A stretch of 64,000 nucleotides of DNA from JAIOSM01 sp964593725 (GTDB lineage: Bacteria; Desulfobacterota; Desulfobacteria; Desulfobacterales; Desulfobacteraceae). The notes below the pieces were generated by a model. It was not told the origin of the DNA and ran no database searches. It saw only the letters and a program-made list of their open reading frames with translations. Below are positions 43,927-53,385 of this stretch, piece by piece. The position numbers were made by a program, and so were the translations under genes. Every line of letters starts with the position of its first letter. Within the stretch, counting starts at the first letter, position 1. The DNA lies in the NCBI GenBank assembly GCA_964593725.1, contig CAZQJS010000007.1, forward strand, positions 20,828 to 84,827, written 5' to 3'.

Positions 43927-46290
43927 CTAAATATTAAGAGCAATTTTTAATACCTCCTCCATGGTTTCAGTAAAAAAGAATTTTATTTTATTTTTTACCT
44001 TTTGAGGAACATCCACAATGTCTTTTTCATTCCAGCTGGGAAGAATAATACTTTTTATGCCGCTCCTCTGGGCAGCAATAACCTTTTCCTTAATTCCTCC
44101 AACAGGAAGCACATCACCCCTTAACGTAATCTCTCCTGTCATTGCAAGCTTTTTTTGAACAGGTTTTCCAACAATAAGAGACATGAGTGCTGTCAACATT
44201 GCAACGCCGGCAGATGGCCCATCCTTGGGTATTGCTCCTTCGGGAACATGGATATGAATATCATGCTCTTCAAAAAAACTTTCATCTATATTAAATGCAT
44301 CTGTCTTGGATCTTATATAACTTAAAGCCGTGTTGGCAGACTCCTTCATGACTTCCCCCAGATGGCCTGTCAGGGTTAAAAGGCTTGCTCCTTTCATGGA
44401 AGCTGCCTCTATATATAAAATTTCTCCTCCAAATGGAGTCCAGGCAAGACCCAGAACAACTCCGGGGCAGGATATTTTCAGGTTATGATCAGGCATGTTA
44501 CGTTCCACACCCAAATATTTGGGAATATCCTGCTTAAGTACTTTTACAGGTATCTTCCTGTCTGAATTTTCTTCCACTATTTTGCTTGCAACACCACGGC
44601 AGACTGATCCTATCTCCCTTTCAAGATTTCTTAAACCTGACTCCCTTGTATATCTTGATATAATGGTTTTTATGGCACCGGGGGTTATCTGTATTTGAGA
44701 TGCTGTTAAGCCGTTTTCATAACGCTGCCGCGGTATCAGATATTTTGTCGCAATTTTTATTTTTTCTTCCTCAATATACCCGCTCATCTCAATGACTTCC
44801 ATCCTGTCCTTTAAGGGTTCAGGAATGGAATAAAGTACATTTGCTGTTGCAAGAAAAATAACATCGGAAAGATCAAAGGGCAGATCAAGATAGTTATCGG
44901 AAAAAGAGTAGTTCTGTTCAGGATCAAGCACTTCAAGCAGAGCAGATGACGGATCACCCTGGTAGGAGGAGTCAATCTTATCTATCTCATCCAGCATAAA
45001 AACAGGATTATTTGTACCAGCTCTCCTGAGCTGCTGGATAATTCTTCCCGGCAGGGCTCCCACATATGTTCGTCTGTGACCCCTTATTTCAGCCTCATCC
45101 CTGATACCTCCCAGGGCAATTCTGACAAACTTTCTCCCCAAAGCCCTTGCAATGGATTTGCCAAGGGATGTTTTTCCTGTGCCCGGCGGTCCTGAAAAAC
45201 ATAATATAGGCCCCTTGGAATCCTTTTTAAGCTTTCTTACCGAAAGATACTCAAGTATTCTCTGTTTTGGTTTTTCAAGACCATAATGATCATTATCAAG
45301 CACTGCCCTTGCTTTTTTTATTTCAATTTCATCAATGGATTTTTCTGTCCAGGGCAGGGTTGTAATCCAGTCAAGGTATGTTGAAGAGACAATATATTCA
45401 CTTGAAGAAGGATGCATTTTGGAAAGGCGGTCAAGCTCCCGCAGGGCCTCTTTAAACACATCTCCCTTAAGGCCCTTGGCTTCTATTTTGTCCCTGTACT
45501 CCCTGATCTCTATGTTTTCTTCATCAGATTCCCCAAGCTCTTCCTTAATGGTCTTAAGCTGTTGCCGCAGATAATAATCCCTCTGCTTTTTATCCATATC
45601 CTCTTTAACCTGGGACTGGATTTTAGAACCCATCTCAAGGATATCAAGCTGATCATTTACAAGGCGGGTTACACACTCAAGCCTTTTTCTGACATCAAGG
45701 GATTCAAGGGCTTTTTGTTTTTCTTCCACTGGTGCATTTATGGAAGAGGCAACCATATCGGCAAGAACATCAGGATCCTGGAGCGATTTCACAAGATCAA
45801 TCATTTCAGGCGGCAGGCCCGGCGAAAGTTTAACAATTTTTTCGTACTGTTCAATAATATTGGACATCAATGCACGATTTGCCTTGCTTCGCTTAAAGTT
45901 CCGGTTTTTAAGTACCTTGATCCTTGCTTTTATATATGTTTTTTCGTTTAAATACTCTTCAACTTTAAACCTGTTTATTCCCTGAATTAAAAGCTGGGCC
46001 TTATCATCTTCCATTTTGGACATTTTAAGTATTACAGCAGCTGTTCCAACCTTATAAAGATCTCTTGTGGTATGTCTTTCACCGGCTTCAGACCGTTTGG
46101 ATAAAATCAGCCCCAGTATTCTGTCCTTTGCCATTGCTTCATCAATTAAATCTATTGCCTCTTGCTGCTCCAGCACAAGGGGTAGAACCATTTTTGGAAA
46201 AAGATTTGTATTAACAATGGGAAGGATCGGTAAAGTATCCGGGATTTGATCTGTTTTAATATTAACAGAATTGTGTTCCATATCATTCAT
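43927..46290 (-). CDS. lon: ATP-dependent protease Lon
   Basis: 787 residues. LonN substrate domain (LPILPIVNTNLFPKMVLPL), coiled middle, AAA+ domain (FSGPPGTGKTSLGKSIARAL, Walker B VFMLDEIDKI) and the C-terminal protease with the Ser-Lys dyad in GPSAGVAM and GGIKEKVIAAQRSG. It degrades misfolded and regulatory proteins in the cytoplasm. Hsp20 lies just upstream on the same strand, a sensible heat-shock pairing. Confidence 0.98.
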   Translation of the reverse strand: MNDMEHNSVNIKTDQIPDTLPILPIVNTNLFPKMVLPLVLEQQEAIDLIDEAMAKDRILGLILSKRSEAGERHTTRDLYKVGTAAVILKMSKMEDDKAQLLIQGINRFKVEEYLNEKTYIKARIKVLKNRNFKRSKANRALMSNIIEQYEKIVKLSPGLPPEMIDLVKSLQDPDVLADMVASSINAPVEEKQKALESLDVRKRLECVTRLVNDQLDILEMGSKIQSQVKEDMDKKQRDYYLRQQLKTIKEELGESDEENIEIREYRDKIEAKGLKGDVFKEALRELDRLSKMHPSSSEYIVSSTYLDWITTLPWTEKSIDEIEIKKARAVLDNDHYGLEKPKQRILEYLSVRKLKKDSKGPILCFSGPPGTGKTSLGKSIARALGRKFVRIALGGIRDEAEIRGHRRTYVGALPGRIIQQLRRAGTNNPVFMLDEIDKIDSSYQGDPSSALLEVLDPEQNYSFSDNYLDLPFDLSDVIFLATANVLYSIPEPLKDRMEVIEMSGYIEEEKIKIATKYLIPRQRYENGLTASQIQITPGAIKTIISRYTRESGLRNLEREIGSVCRGVASKIVEENSDRKIPVKVLKQDIPKYLGVERNMPDHNLKISCPGVVLGLAWTPFGGEILYIEAASMKGASLLTLTGHLGEVMKESANTALSYIRSKTDAFNIDESFFEEHDIHIHVPEGAIPKDGPSAGVAMLTALMSLIVGKPVQKKLAMTGEITLRGDVLPVGGIKEKVIAAQRSGIKSIILPSWNEKDIVDVPQKVKNKIKFFFTETMEEVLKIALNI

Positions 46291-46321
46291 GATTATTTAA
46301 TTACCAGAATTCAGATTATAT

Positions 46322-46759
46322 TTATACTGACCTTGATCCTCCGTTTCCCTGGAATTTTTCCATTTTAATCTCAAGAAATCCATTGGAAAAGTGAGCAGAC
46401 ACACTTTTTGTATCCACAATGGTGGGCAGATATAACACCCTTTCAAAATCTCCAAATTGAATTTCAGCAAGTCTGTATGTTGCGATTTTATTCTTAGGAG
46501 GTTTAATACTTTTTCTTTTACCGGAAATTTTAACTGCTTTACTGCTGACTTCAATTAAAATATCCTGTTTTTTTACTCCGGCTATTTCAGCATGTATGAT
46601 TATTTTCTCTCTTGTTTCAAATATATCCATCTGGGGCTTCCACACACGTCTTGAGGGGCAGAACATGGGGCTTACAGATTGAAACATATCTTCTAAGGAT
46701 CGTTCCTTCCTGGGTTCTTCATCAATCTCTTCATCACAGCGAATCTCTATGGAGTTCAT
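46322..46759 (-). CDS. Hsp20/alpha-crystallin small heat-shock protein
   Basis: 145 residues. Alpha-crystallin domain about 40-135: WKPQMDIFETREKIIIHAEI, AGVKKQDILIEV, then FSNGFLEIKME in place of the usual A-x-x-x-N-G-V-L. It lacks the usual C-terminal I-x-I tail, ending a few residues after the domain. It holds unfolded proteins. TAGGAG is correctly spaced before the ATG. Lies 31 bases upstream of lon. Confidence 0.92.
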   Translation of the reverse strand: MNSIEIRCDEEIDEEPRKERSLEDMFQSVSPMFCPSRRVWKPQMDIFETREKIIIHAEIAGVKKQDILIEVSSKAVKISGKRKSIKPPKNKIATYRLAEIQFGDFERVLYLPTIVDTKSVSAHFSNGFLEIKMEKFQGNGGSRSV

Positions 46760-46894
46760 ATATTAAGCTCCTAATGATCTAATGCTTTTTCTCACATGGT
46801 TCTATGTAAAATACCATTTGTTCCCACCCTTGTAAAGAAACTATTATTACCCCATTATTGTTTCATAAAACATCCGGGAAGGGACAGCAATACG

Positions 46895-46928
46895 TTAAAA
46901 GCCGGGTTGTTTTTAACCCGGCTTTTAA
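46895..46928 (-). terminator. Intrinsic terminator of nifJ
   Basis: A perfect 14-bp stem (TTAAAAGCCGGGTT / AACCCGGCTTTTAA) with a 6-base loop lies 17 bases past the nifJ stop. The trailing U-run on the minus strand is short (TTTTAA, inside the stem); the plus side has a longer T-run. Confidence 0.65.
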
Positions 46929-46945
46929 TTTTGTTTTTTTCAGGT

Positions 46946-49900
46946 TTACTCTTTTCCTGCCATTATCTTAAGCATTTCATTCTTGTCCATGAGTTCCTGT
47001 TCTATCTTTTTCCTTAACCGTTTGGACTCTTCCGGAAAACTCTTTTCAAGGGCTGCAAATCTTGTCTCGCCGCTCAAAAATTCCTGAAGGGTTCCATCGG
47101 GATCTCTTGAATCAAGGATAAATGGATTTTTTCCCTCCTTTGCAAGGAGAGGATTATACCTGAACAATGGCCAGTAACCTGATTCTACAGCAAGTTTTGC
47201 TTCGGTCTGGCTCTTACCCATGCCTTTTCTGATACCCTGATTAATACAGGGTGCATAACATATTATCAGGGATGGTCCTGGATAGGATTCCGCTTCCACA
47301 AAGGCTTTAATCACCTGGTTTTTATTTGCTCCCATGGCAATGGATGCAACATATACATATCCATAGGTCATTATCATCCTTGCAAGGTCTTTTTTACCTA
47401 TCTTTTTTCCAGAGGCTGCATATTTTGCAATAGCACCTGTGGGTGTTGCCTTGGAAGACTGGCCGCCTGTGTTTGAATATACTTCTGTGTCCATGACAAG
47501 GATGTTTATATCATCACCCGATGCAAGGACATGGTCCAGACCGCCATAACCGATATCATAGGCCCAGCCGTCACCACCAAATACCCAGTGGGATCTTTTT
47601 GTAAAAAAGCTTTTATCTTCATATATTTCCTGTAAAAGATCACTGGTTGTCTCATTTTTCAGTAAATCTTTCAGTAAGTCACCATATTTTTCCGATTCTA
47701 TGGCACTGTCCATACCTGCAATCCAGCCCTTTAGCGCACTTTTTATTTCAGAAGAAATATCTAAACCTAAAGCTTGTTCTGCCTTACTCTTTAATACGGC
47801 CCTTGTATTGTCGCTTGCCAGCATCATGCCATAGCCGTATTCTGCAGCATCTTCAAAGAGCGAGCTTCCCCAGGCAGGACCCCGGCCGTCACTGTTTTTA
47901 CAATATGGTGTTGAAGGTGCTGAACCGCCCCAGATGGAACTGCATCCCGTTGCATTGGCAACAATCATTCTTTCACCAAAAAGCTGGGTTAATACCTTTA
48001 CATAGGGAGTTTCTCCACAACCTGCACATGCACCCGAGAACTCAAGTAAAGGCTGAAAGTGCTGACTTCCCTTAACACTCTCCCGTTTGCCAAGTTCGGT
48101 TTTAAAGGATATGGTTTCAGAAAATTTATGGTTATCAGCTTCTTTTTCAAGAAGTTCTGCCAGGGGTTTCATTTCAAGGGCCTTGGTTTTTGCAGGACAT
48201 ATATCAACACAATTACCGCATCCCTGGCAATCCAGAGGGTTGACCTGGATTCTGAAACTGTAATCTTTAAGATCTTTTCCTTTTCCAGGAACAGTATTAA
48301 ATGCTTCAGGTGCGTTTTTAAGTTCATCACTGGTTGCAATTACAGGTATAATTGCTGCATGGGGGCATACAAAGGAACACTGGTTGCACTGGATACACTC
48401 CTTTGAATTCCATTGGGGAACCATTATTGCAACTCCGCGCTTTTCATATCTGCTTGTTCCATTAGGGAACATTCCATCCGGTGTAAATGCACTTACAGGA
48501 ATATCATCCCCCTTCTGGTGCATTATCGGCTGCATAACTTTTTTTACAAATTCATTATCAGCATCACCCTTTGGAATTTCACCTTCTGCATCTTTCCATG
48601 ATTGGGGTATTTCCACCTGTTCAAGGTTATCAAGGGTTTTATCCACAGCATCAATGTTCATATTAACTATTTTATCACCCTTTTTGCCGAATTTTTTCTT
48701 TATATCAGCCTTTAAAAGAGAGATTGCCTGGTCAATGGGTAAAATATTTGCAAGTTTAAAAAAGCAGGTCTGCATGATCATGTTGATCCTGCCTCCCAGC
48801 CCTACTTCCCCAGCTATTTTAACAGCATCAATATTGTAAAAGTTGATTTTCTTTTCATATATTTTTCTTTTAACATCACCAGGAATATACTTTTCCATCT
48901 CCTTAAGGGACCATGATGAATTTAAAAGAAAAGTTCCTTTCTCTTTTATACCTGTTAATACATCATAAATATAAATATAGTTTGTTTTATGGCAGGCAAC
49001 AAAGTCTGGTCTGTCAATTAAATATGTTGATTTTATGGGGATATCGCCAAACCTTAAATGGGAAACTGTAAGACCGCCTGATTTTTTTGAATCATAGGCA
49101 AAATACCCTTGTGCATATTTGTCTGTATTATCACCGATAATTGCAATGGCGCTCTGGTTTGCACCCACTGTTCCGTCTGCTCCAAGTCCCCAGAATTTTG
49201 CACCCACTGTTCCCTCTGGTGCTGAATCAAAAGATTCCTTTACTTCAAGGGAATAATTTGTAACATCATCATTTATTCCAATGGTAAAATGATTCTTAAG
49301 ACTGCCCTGGTTCATGTTGTCAAAAACAGCTTTAATCATGGAAGGGTTAAACTCTTTTGAACTTAATCCGTATCTTCCGCCCAGGATTTTCGGCATTGAC
49401 CCGCCTTTTTCCATGAATGCCGTACACACGTCAATGTAAAGGGGATCTCCAAGGCTTCCCGGCTCCTTTGTTCTGTCAAGAACTGTTATTGTTTCAACGC
49501 TTTCAGGTATTGCTTTAATAAAAGCATCGGCAAAAAACGGTCTGTATAAACGAACCTTTACCAAACCTGTTTTTTCCCCACCTTTATTAAGTCTGGTTAT
49601 AACCTCTTCAATTGCCTCACATGCTGAACCCATGGCAACAATAATTTTTTCTGCACCAGGATCACCCACATAATCAAAAAGATTATATTCTCTTCCTGTA
49701 AGGTCACCCACCTTTTTCATATATTTCTCAACAATGGATGGCACTTTTAAATAATAAGAGTTTGAAGCTTCCCTTCCCTGGAAAAACACGTCAGGGTTCT
49801 GGGCAGTTCCCCTTGTATTTGGGTTTTCAGGGTTGACTGCACGCTCTTTAAATTTCTTATAAGCATCCATATTAAAAAGAGCTTTCATATCATCATAGTC

Positions 49901-50458
49901 TATCATCTCAATTTTCTGAATCTCATGGGATGTCCTGAAGCCGTCATAAAAATGCATAAAAGGAACACTTGCCTCAATTGTAGCAAGATGGGAAACAAGG
50001 GCTAAATCCATTGCTTCCTGAACTGAGTTGGATGCTACCATGGCAAAACCTGTCTGGCGGGCTGACATGACATCGGAATGATCTCCAAAAATTGAAAGAG
50101 CATGGGTTGAAATTGACCTTGCTGTTACATGGAACACACAGGGTAAAAGCTCTCCTGCAATTTTATACATATTTGGAATTTTTAATAACAGGCCCTGGGA
50201 TGCTGTAAAAGATGTTGTAAGGGCACCTGCTGCAAGAGATCCATGTACTGCACCTGCTGCTCCTGCCTCTGACTGCATCTGTTTGATTTTAAGAATATTT
50301 CCAAAAATATTTTTTCTGCCGCCTGCTGCCCATGAATCTGCTATCTCTCCCAAAGGGCTTGAAGGTGTTATCGGGTATATAGCCGCAACATCGCTCATTG
50401 CATAGGCAACATGGGTTGCAGCCGTGTTTCCATCAATGGTCTGCATTTTTTTTGTCAT
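46946..50458 (-). CDS. nifJ: Pyruvate:ferredoxin (flavodoxin) oxidoreductase
   Basis: 1170 residues, single-chain PFOR. Order: the N-terminal pyruvate-binding part (DGNTAATHVAYAMSDVAAIYPITPSSPLGE), gamma domain (about 420-600), an 8Fe-8S ferredoxin insert (CIQCNQCSFVCP and CQGCGNCVDICP), then the thiamine-diphosphate domain (GCAGCGETPYVKVL, FGGDGWAYDIGYGGLDHVL with DTEVYSNTGGQSSK). It cleaves pyruvate to acetyl-CoA and CO2, reducing ferredoxin; central to anaerobic metabolism. CAGGAG precedes the ATG, and a 16-bp palindrome lies just upstream. Confidence 0.98.
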   Translation of the reverse strand: MTKKMQTIDGNTAATHVAYAMSDVAAIYPITPSSPLGEIADSWAAGGRKNIFGNILKIKQMQSEAGAAGAVHGSLAAGALTTSFTASQGLLLKIPNMYKIAGELLPCVFHVTARSISTHALSIFGDHSDVMSARQTGFAMVASNSVQEAMDLALVSHLATIEASVPFMHFYDGFRTSHEIQKIEMIDYDDMKALFNMDAYKKFKERAVNPENPNTRGTAQNPDVFFQGREASNSYYLKVPSIVEKYMKKVGDLTGREYNLFDYVGDPGAEKIIVAMGSACEAIEEVITRLNKGGEKTGLVKVRLYRPFFADAFIKAIPESVETITVLDRTKEPGSLGDPLYIDVCTAFMEKGGSMPKILGGRYGLSSKEFNPSMIKAVFDNMNQGSLKNHFTIGINDDVTNYSLEVKESFDSAPEGTVGAKFWGLGADGTVGANQSAIAIIGDNTDKYAQGYFAYDSKKSGGLTVSHLRFGDIPIKSTYLIDRPDFVACHKTNYIYIYDVLTGIKEKGTFLLNSSWSLKEMEKYIPGDVKRKIYEKKINFYNIDAVKIAGEVGLGGRINMIMQTCFFKLANILPIDQAISLLKADIKKKFGKKGDKIVNMNIDAVDKTLDNLEQVEIPQSWKDAEGEIPKGDADNEFVKKVMQPIMHQKGDDIPVSAFTPDGMFPNGTSRYEKRGVAIMVPQWNSKECIQCNQCSFVCPHAAIIPVIATSDELKNAPEAFNTVPGKGKDLKDYSFRIQVNPLDCQGCGNCVDICPAKTKALEMKPLAELLEKEADNHKFSETISFKTELGKRESVKGSQHFQPLLEFSGACAGCGETPYVKVLTQLFGERMIVANATGCSSIWGGSAPSTPYCKNSDGRGPAWGSSLFEDAAEYGYGMMLASDNTRAVLKSKAEQALGLDISSEIKSALKGWIAGMDSAIESEKYGDLLKDLLKNETTSDLLQEIYEDKSFFTKRSHWVFGGDGWAYDIGYGGLDHVLASGDDINILVMDTEVYSNTGGQSSKATPTGAIAKYAASGKKIGKKDLARMIMTYGYVYVASIAMGANKNQVIKAFVEAESYPGPSLIICYAPCINQGIRKGMGKSQTEAKLAVESGYWPLFRYNPLLAKEGKNPFILDSRDPDGTLQEFLSGETRFAALEKSFPEESKRLRKKIEQELMDKNEMLKIMAGKE

Positions 50459-50474
50459 AAGATTCTCCTGTTTT

Positions 50475-50490
50475 TATTCAAATTTGAATA
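50475..50490. promoter_or_regulatory. Palindrome upstream of nifJ, possible operator
   Basis: TATTCAAATTTGAATA is a perfect 16-base palindrome, 17-32 bases before the nifJ start, between its Shine-Dalgarno and the expected promoter. It suits a repressor dimer site in the 5' leader; the factor is unknown. Confidence 0.4.
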
Positions 50491-50648
50491 CTAATTAGAA
50501 AAACAACGTATCTTTTGAGAATACACCAGATGGTAAAAGATGTAAAATAATAATTAATCTCCATAATTATTATTGTTTAATACTTGTAAAAGATTATATA
50601 TCCTGATATCGAAAATTATTATCAATTTTAAAAGCTTAAGGTTAAAAA

Positions 50649-51455
50649 ATGAAAATCAGTGTTGTTCAGATGGATTGTGATCCGGGTAATATTAAATCAA
50701 ATATGGAAAAAATATCTTTTTATTCTTATAAAGCCCGGGAAAAAGGGTCTGACATTGTTGTTTTCCCTGAAATGGTTGATACTGGTTATAATATGGATAT
50801 TATCAGAAAAAATGCTTGTGCATGGGATGAATCTGATGATAATTGTCCTTTTTCCATTATTAAAAAAGCTGCTCTTGACAATAAAATAAATATAATTTGT
50901 AATATTTCTGAAAAGGTAAATAAAAAAATTTATAATACTACTCTGGTTTCTGGTTTAAATGGAAATTTAATTGGAAAATACAGAAAAAATCACCTTGCAG
51001 ATTTTTCTCCCTTAAATGAAGGGTCCTGTATTACTCCTGGCCGTGATCTTGTAGTTGTTGAAATTAACAATATAAAATTTGGTTTATTAACCTGTTATGA
51101 TTTAAGGTTTCCGGAAATGAGCAGAGCCCTTGTTCTCAGGGGTGCTGATATTCTTGTTTTATGCTCTGCATGGCCTTTTCCAAGGCTTGTTCACTTGAAA
51201 ACACTTATCAGGGCAAGGGCCATTGAAAACCAGGTCTTTTTTATTAGTGCAAATCGCACAGGAACTGATAATTCTGTTGATTTCTGTGGTTCAAGCACTA
51301 TTGCAGATCCATATGGTGTTACTCTTTCCTCGGCTTGTGATAATGGTGAAGCTCATATTTTCAGTGAAATTGATATTAATATTATTAAAAAGATAAGATA
51401 TGATCTGCCTGTTTTTGATCATAGAACAAAGCTTGATAAACAGCCTTTAATATAA
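50649..51455 (+). CDS. Nitrilase-superfamily amidohydrolase (omega-amidase-like)
   Basis: 268 residues. The catalytic triad is visible: Glu in VVFPEMVDTGYN, Lys in IGKYRKNHLADFSP, Cys in GLLTCYDLRFPEMS. A further ILVLCSAWPFPRLVHLKTLI and RAIENQVFFISANRTG match the carbon-nitrogen hydrolase/omega-amidase branch (YafV/NIT2-like). It hydrolyses a C-N amide; the exact substrate is unknown. A weak GGTTAA precedes the start. A mobile-like element follows. Confidence 0.88.
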   Translation: MKISVVQMDCDPGNIKSNMEKISFYSYKAREKGSDIVVFPEMVDTGYNMDIIRKNACAWDESDDNCPFSIIKKAALDNKINIICNISEKVNKKIYNTTLVSGLNGNLIGKYRKNHLADFSPLNEGSCITPGRDLVVVEINNIKFGLLTCYDLRFPEMSRALVLRGADILVLCSAWPFPRLVHLKTLIRARAIENQVFFISANRTGTDNSVDFCGSSTIADPYGVTLSSACDNGEAHIFSEIDINIIKKIRYDLPVFDHRTKLDKQPLI

Positions 51456-51483
51456 AATTTCATACCTGCCCTTTTTTAACTTT

Positions 51484-51879
51484 CAGCAATTCCCGGTGGT
51501 TATTTTTTAAAAGTGCAGACATGTCTTATATTCCTGCAGCCATGCCAAAAGATCACAAGATTTTATATGAATGATTTGAAGAGCTCAAAAGTCTTAGGGA
51601 GATACAAAAGAAACTTTTTTATTTATTTCAAATCGAAAATTGCTGGCGGAATACGTGTCATATCTGGTACTTCAATATAATAATGGCAAATCCTGTATAT
51701 ATTTTGGGAATAACAAATAATGTTATATTGTCTTTTAAGGCATAAGATCGGGCAAAGTGAGGCCTGGATATGCTTTTGGAGTGCATCTGTTTCAAGTGAA
51801 ACCTAAACGGAAAAAGCATATCCAGGCCTCACTTATTCCTTTATTAATCTTAAAAATAATTTTTGACCGGGAATTGCTG
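51484..51879. mobile_element. 396-bp MITE-like element or decayed insertion sequence
   Basis: The ends are perfect 14-bp inverted repeats, CAGCAATTCCCGGT (51484-51497) and its complement (51866-51879). They are flanked by the exact 9-bp direct repeat TTTAACTTT (51475-51483 and 51880-51888), the mark of a target-site duplication. The inside has only fragments of reading frame, no transposase. A long perfect hairpin lies towards the right end. It fills most of the 514-base gap between the amidase and rdgC-like genes. A 9-bp duplication is seen with several IS families, so the parent family is not assigned. Confidence 0.8.
51755..51834. repeat. Perfect 23-bp inverted repeat inside the mobile element
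   Basis: Arms 51755-51777 and 51812-51834 (starting AAGTGAGGCCTGGATATG) are exact complements with a 34-base loop; the loop holds a smaller hairpin, GTTTCA-AG-TGAAAC. No clear T-run follows, so it is not a typical terminator. Confidence 0.85.
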
Positions 51880-51969
51880 TTTAACTTTTTTATTCCTTTT
51901 GTAAATTACGTATTTATGATAAATATTATTTTTTGATATTTTTAATTAATAATAAAATCAGGAGTTAAT

Positions 51970-52584
51970 ATGGCATTTTTATCATCAAGTTCATCTATTT
52001 CACGCTATTTTATTGAAGGTAAATTTGATGATTCAATTATGGAAAAAATGAATCTGGGTTTAAAAAAATTTTCAATTCCAGAAATTGAAAATGACTTCAG
52101 TGAAGTATCAGCCGGATGGACACCTTTTGAAAGCCCTTATAAACCCGATTTTGATAAATTCGGGTTTACCTTTGGCACATATTTTCTATTTAATTTAAGA
52201 ATTGATAAAAAAAGCATACCTGTAAAACTTATTAAAAAACATATTGTATTGGAAACAGAAAAAAGATTAAAAAAAAGCGGGCGTTCATTTATTTCTAAAA
52301 ATGAAAAATCTGAAATTAAGGATTTTGTAATTGATAATCTAACAAGGATTATTCCGTCTGTACCTAATATTTATGAGGTTTTATGGAATTATGAAGAGAA
52401 CAGCCTCTTACTGTTTACAACACAAAAAGCAGCAAATGAACTTTTTGAAACCATCTTTTTAAAATCCTTTGATTTAAAAGCCATACGGTTATTTCCCTAT
52501 ACAATGGTTGAAAAAAAGTCAAATTTGTCTGATCAGCAGAAAGATATAATCTATAATCAAACTCCATTAAAATATTTAAGCTAA
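51970..52584 (+). CDS. RdgC-like recombination-associated protein
   Basis: 204 residues, shorter than E. coli RdgC (about 300). The pattern FLSSSSSISRYFIEG, SAGWTPFESPY, FGTYFLFNLRIDKKSIPVKL, LIKKHIVLETEKRLKKSGR, FISKNEKSEIKDFV and YEVLWNYEENSLLLFTT resembles the RdgC branch found in Desulfobacterota. RdgC forms a ring on double-stranded DNA and limits RecA. AGGAG precedes the ATG. A gene of unknown family follows after 20 bases, then dnaN and gyrB. Confidence 0.65.
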   Translation: MAFLSSSSSISRYFIEGKFDDSIMEKMNLGLKKFSIPEIENDFSEVSAGWTPFESPYKPDFDKFGFTFGTYFLFNLRIDKKSIPVKLIKKHIVLETEKRLKKSGRSFISKNEKSEIKDFVIDNLTRIIPSVPNIYEVLWNYEENSLLLFTTQKAANELFETIFLKSFDLKAIRLFPYTMVEKKSNLSDQQKDIIYNQTPLKYLS

Positions 52585-52604
52585 TTAATTAAAATGAGGT
52601 AAAA

Positions 52605-53135
52605 ATGCTCGATATTGCAACCGGATATAATAAATATAAATTTCTTGGCAATGATTTTCTGACATGGATCTGGTATTTAGCTGAGAATAATATCAATATT
52701 AAAGAGTTAGCTGATTTAGAATATAAAACAATAACCCTTGATATTGGAAATAGTATTGTTCTTGAAAACTCTCCTCCTGGAAAAGCTAAGGAAAAAATTT
52801 CCATAAAAGGAGATGAAGCAGGTCTTGAAGAGGGAAAAACTGCCCTTAAAAAAGGTGGTGTTGTAACAAGTATTAATCTTGTTTTAAATATTGATACAGA
52901 AGAATATAAATTTTCAATTAAGGGTGAAAGTATTAATATAAGCGGTTTTAAGACACCTGCTTTTAAATCGGAAAATAGTGAAGATATTGAAGGTGCAATA
53001 ATTGAAAAAGCATATTTCTGTGAAAAAATTTACAATTTTATTGACACTCTCTTTAATAAATATATTGAGAAAATATCCTCTGACACCTTTAAAAGTGATG
53101 ATATGCGTAAAATAAAGCAATGGATTCTTAATTAA
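52605..53135 (+). CDS. Conserved-looking partner of the RdgC-like protein, function unknown
   Basis: 176 residues, no signal or membrane segment. YNKYKFLGNDFLTWIWYLAE near the start is a compact aromatic motif; ITLDIGNSIVLENSP and IKGDEAGLEEGKTALKKGG follow, and the last 50 residues are helical and charged. I associate this type with genes next to rdgC-like genes in related bacteria, from memory only. The 20-base spacing says one operon. It may act with the RdgC-like protein on DNA; function not assigned. Confidence 0.7.
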   Translation: MLDIATGYNKYKFLGNDFLTWIWYLAENNINIKELADLEYKTITLDIGNSIVLENSPPGKAKEKISIKGDEAGLEEGKTALKKGGVVTSINLVLNIDTEEYKFSIKGESINISGFKTPAFKSENSEDIEGAIIEKAYFCEKIYNFIDTLFNKYIEKISSDTFKSDDMRKIKQWILN

Positions 53136-53385
53136 CAATTAATTGTTAATAAATTGTTAATAATTGATTAATTTTGAACAGATTTTTTAAATCAGTAATA
53201 AATGATTATTTATAAACTTTTTAAAAACATGATTATTAACATATTTGTTTTAAATTTTTGTTTTTAATTCAATGGAATATAAAGTTATGAACAAATAAAC
53301 AGTGCTTATTGTTATTATCTATTTAAATATTTAATAAAAGAATAATAAATGATATGATTACAAATTTAATTTTAAGGTAAAAAAA
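53132..53385. other. AT-rich gap before dnaN with palindromes, possible replication or control region
   Basis: About 250 very AT-rich bases. The perfect palindrome TTAACAATTAATTGTTAA (53132-53149) begins inside the preceding stop, and AATTGTTAATA is repeated directly after it. No clear TTATCCACA DnaA boxes are seen, only loose matches such as TTATGAACA. It probably holds the dnaN promoter. Confidence 0.3.

Noticed and set aside
51484..51879. Intact insertion sequence with transposase
   Set aside because: No continuous frame; both strands contain only short broken pieces.
53136..53385. Chromosomal origin with a DnaA-box cluster
   Set aside because: No TTATCCACA-type boxes could be found by eye; AT-richness and dnaN alone are not enough.
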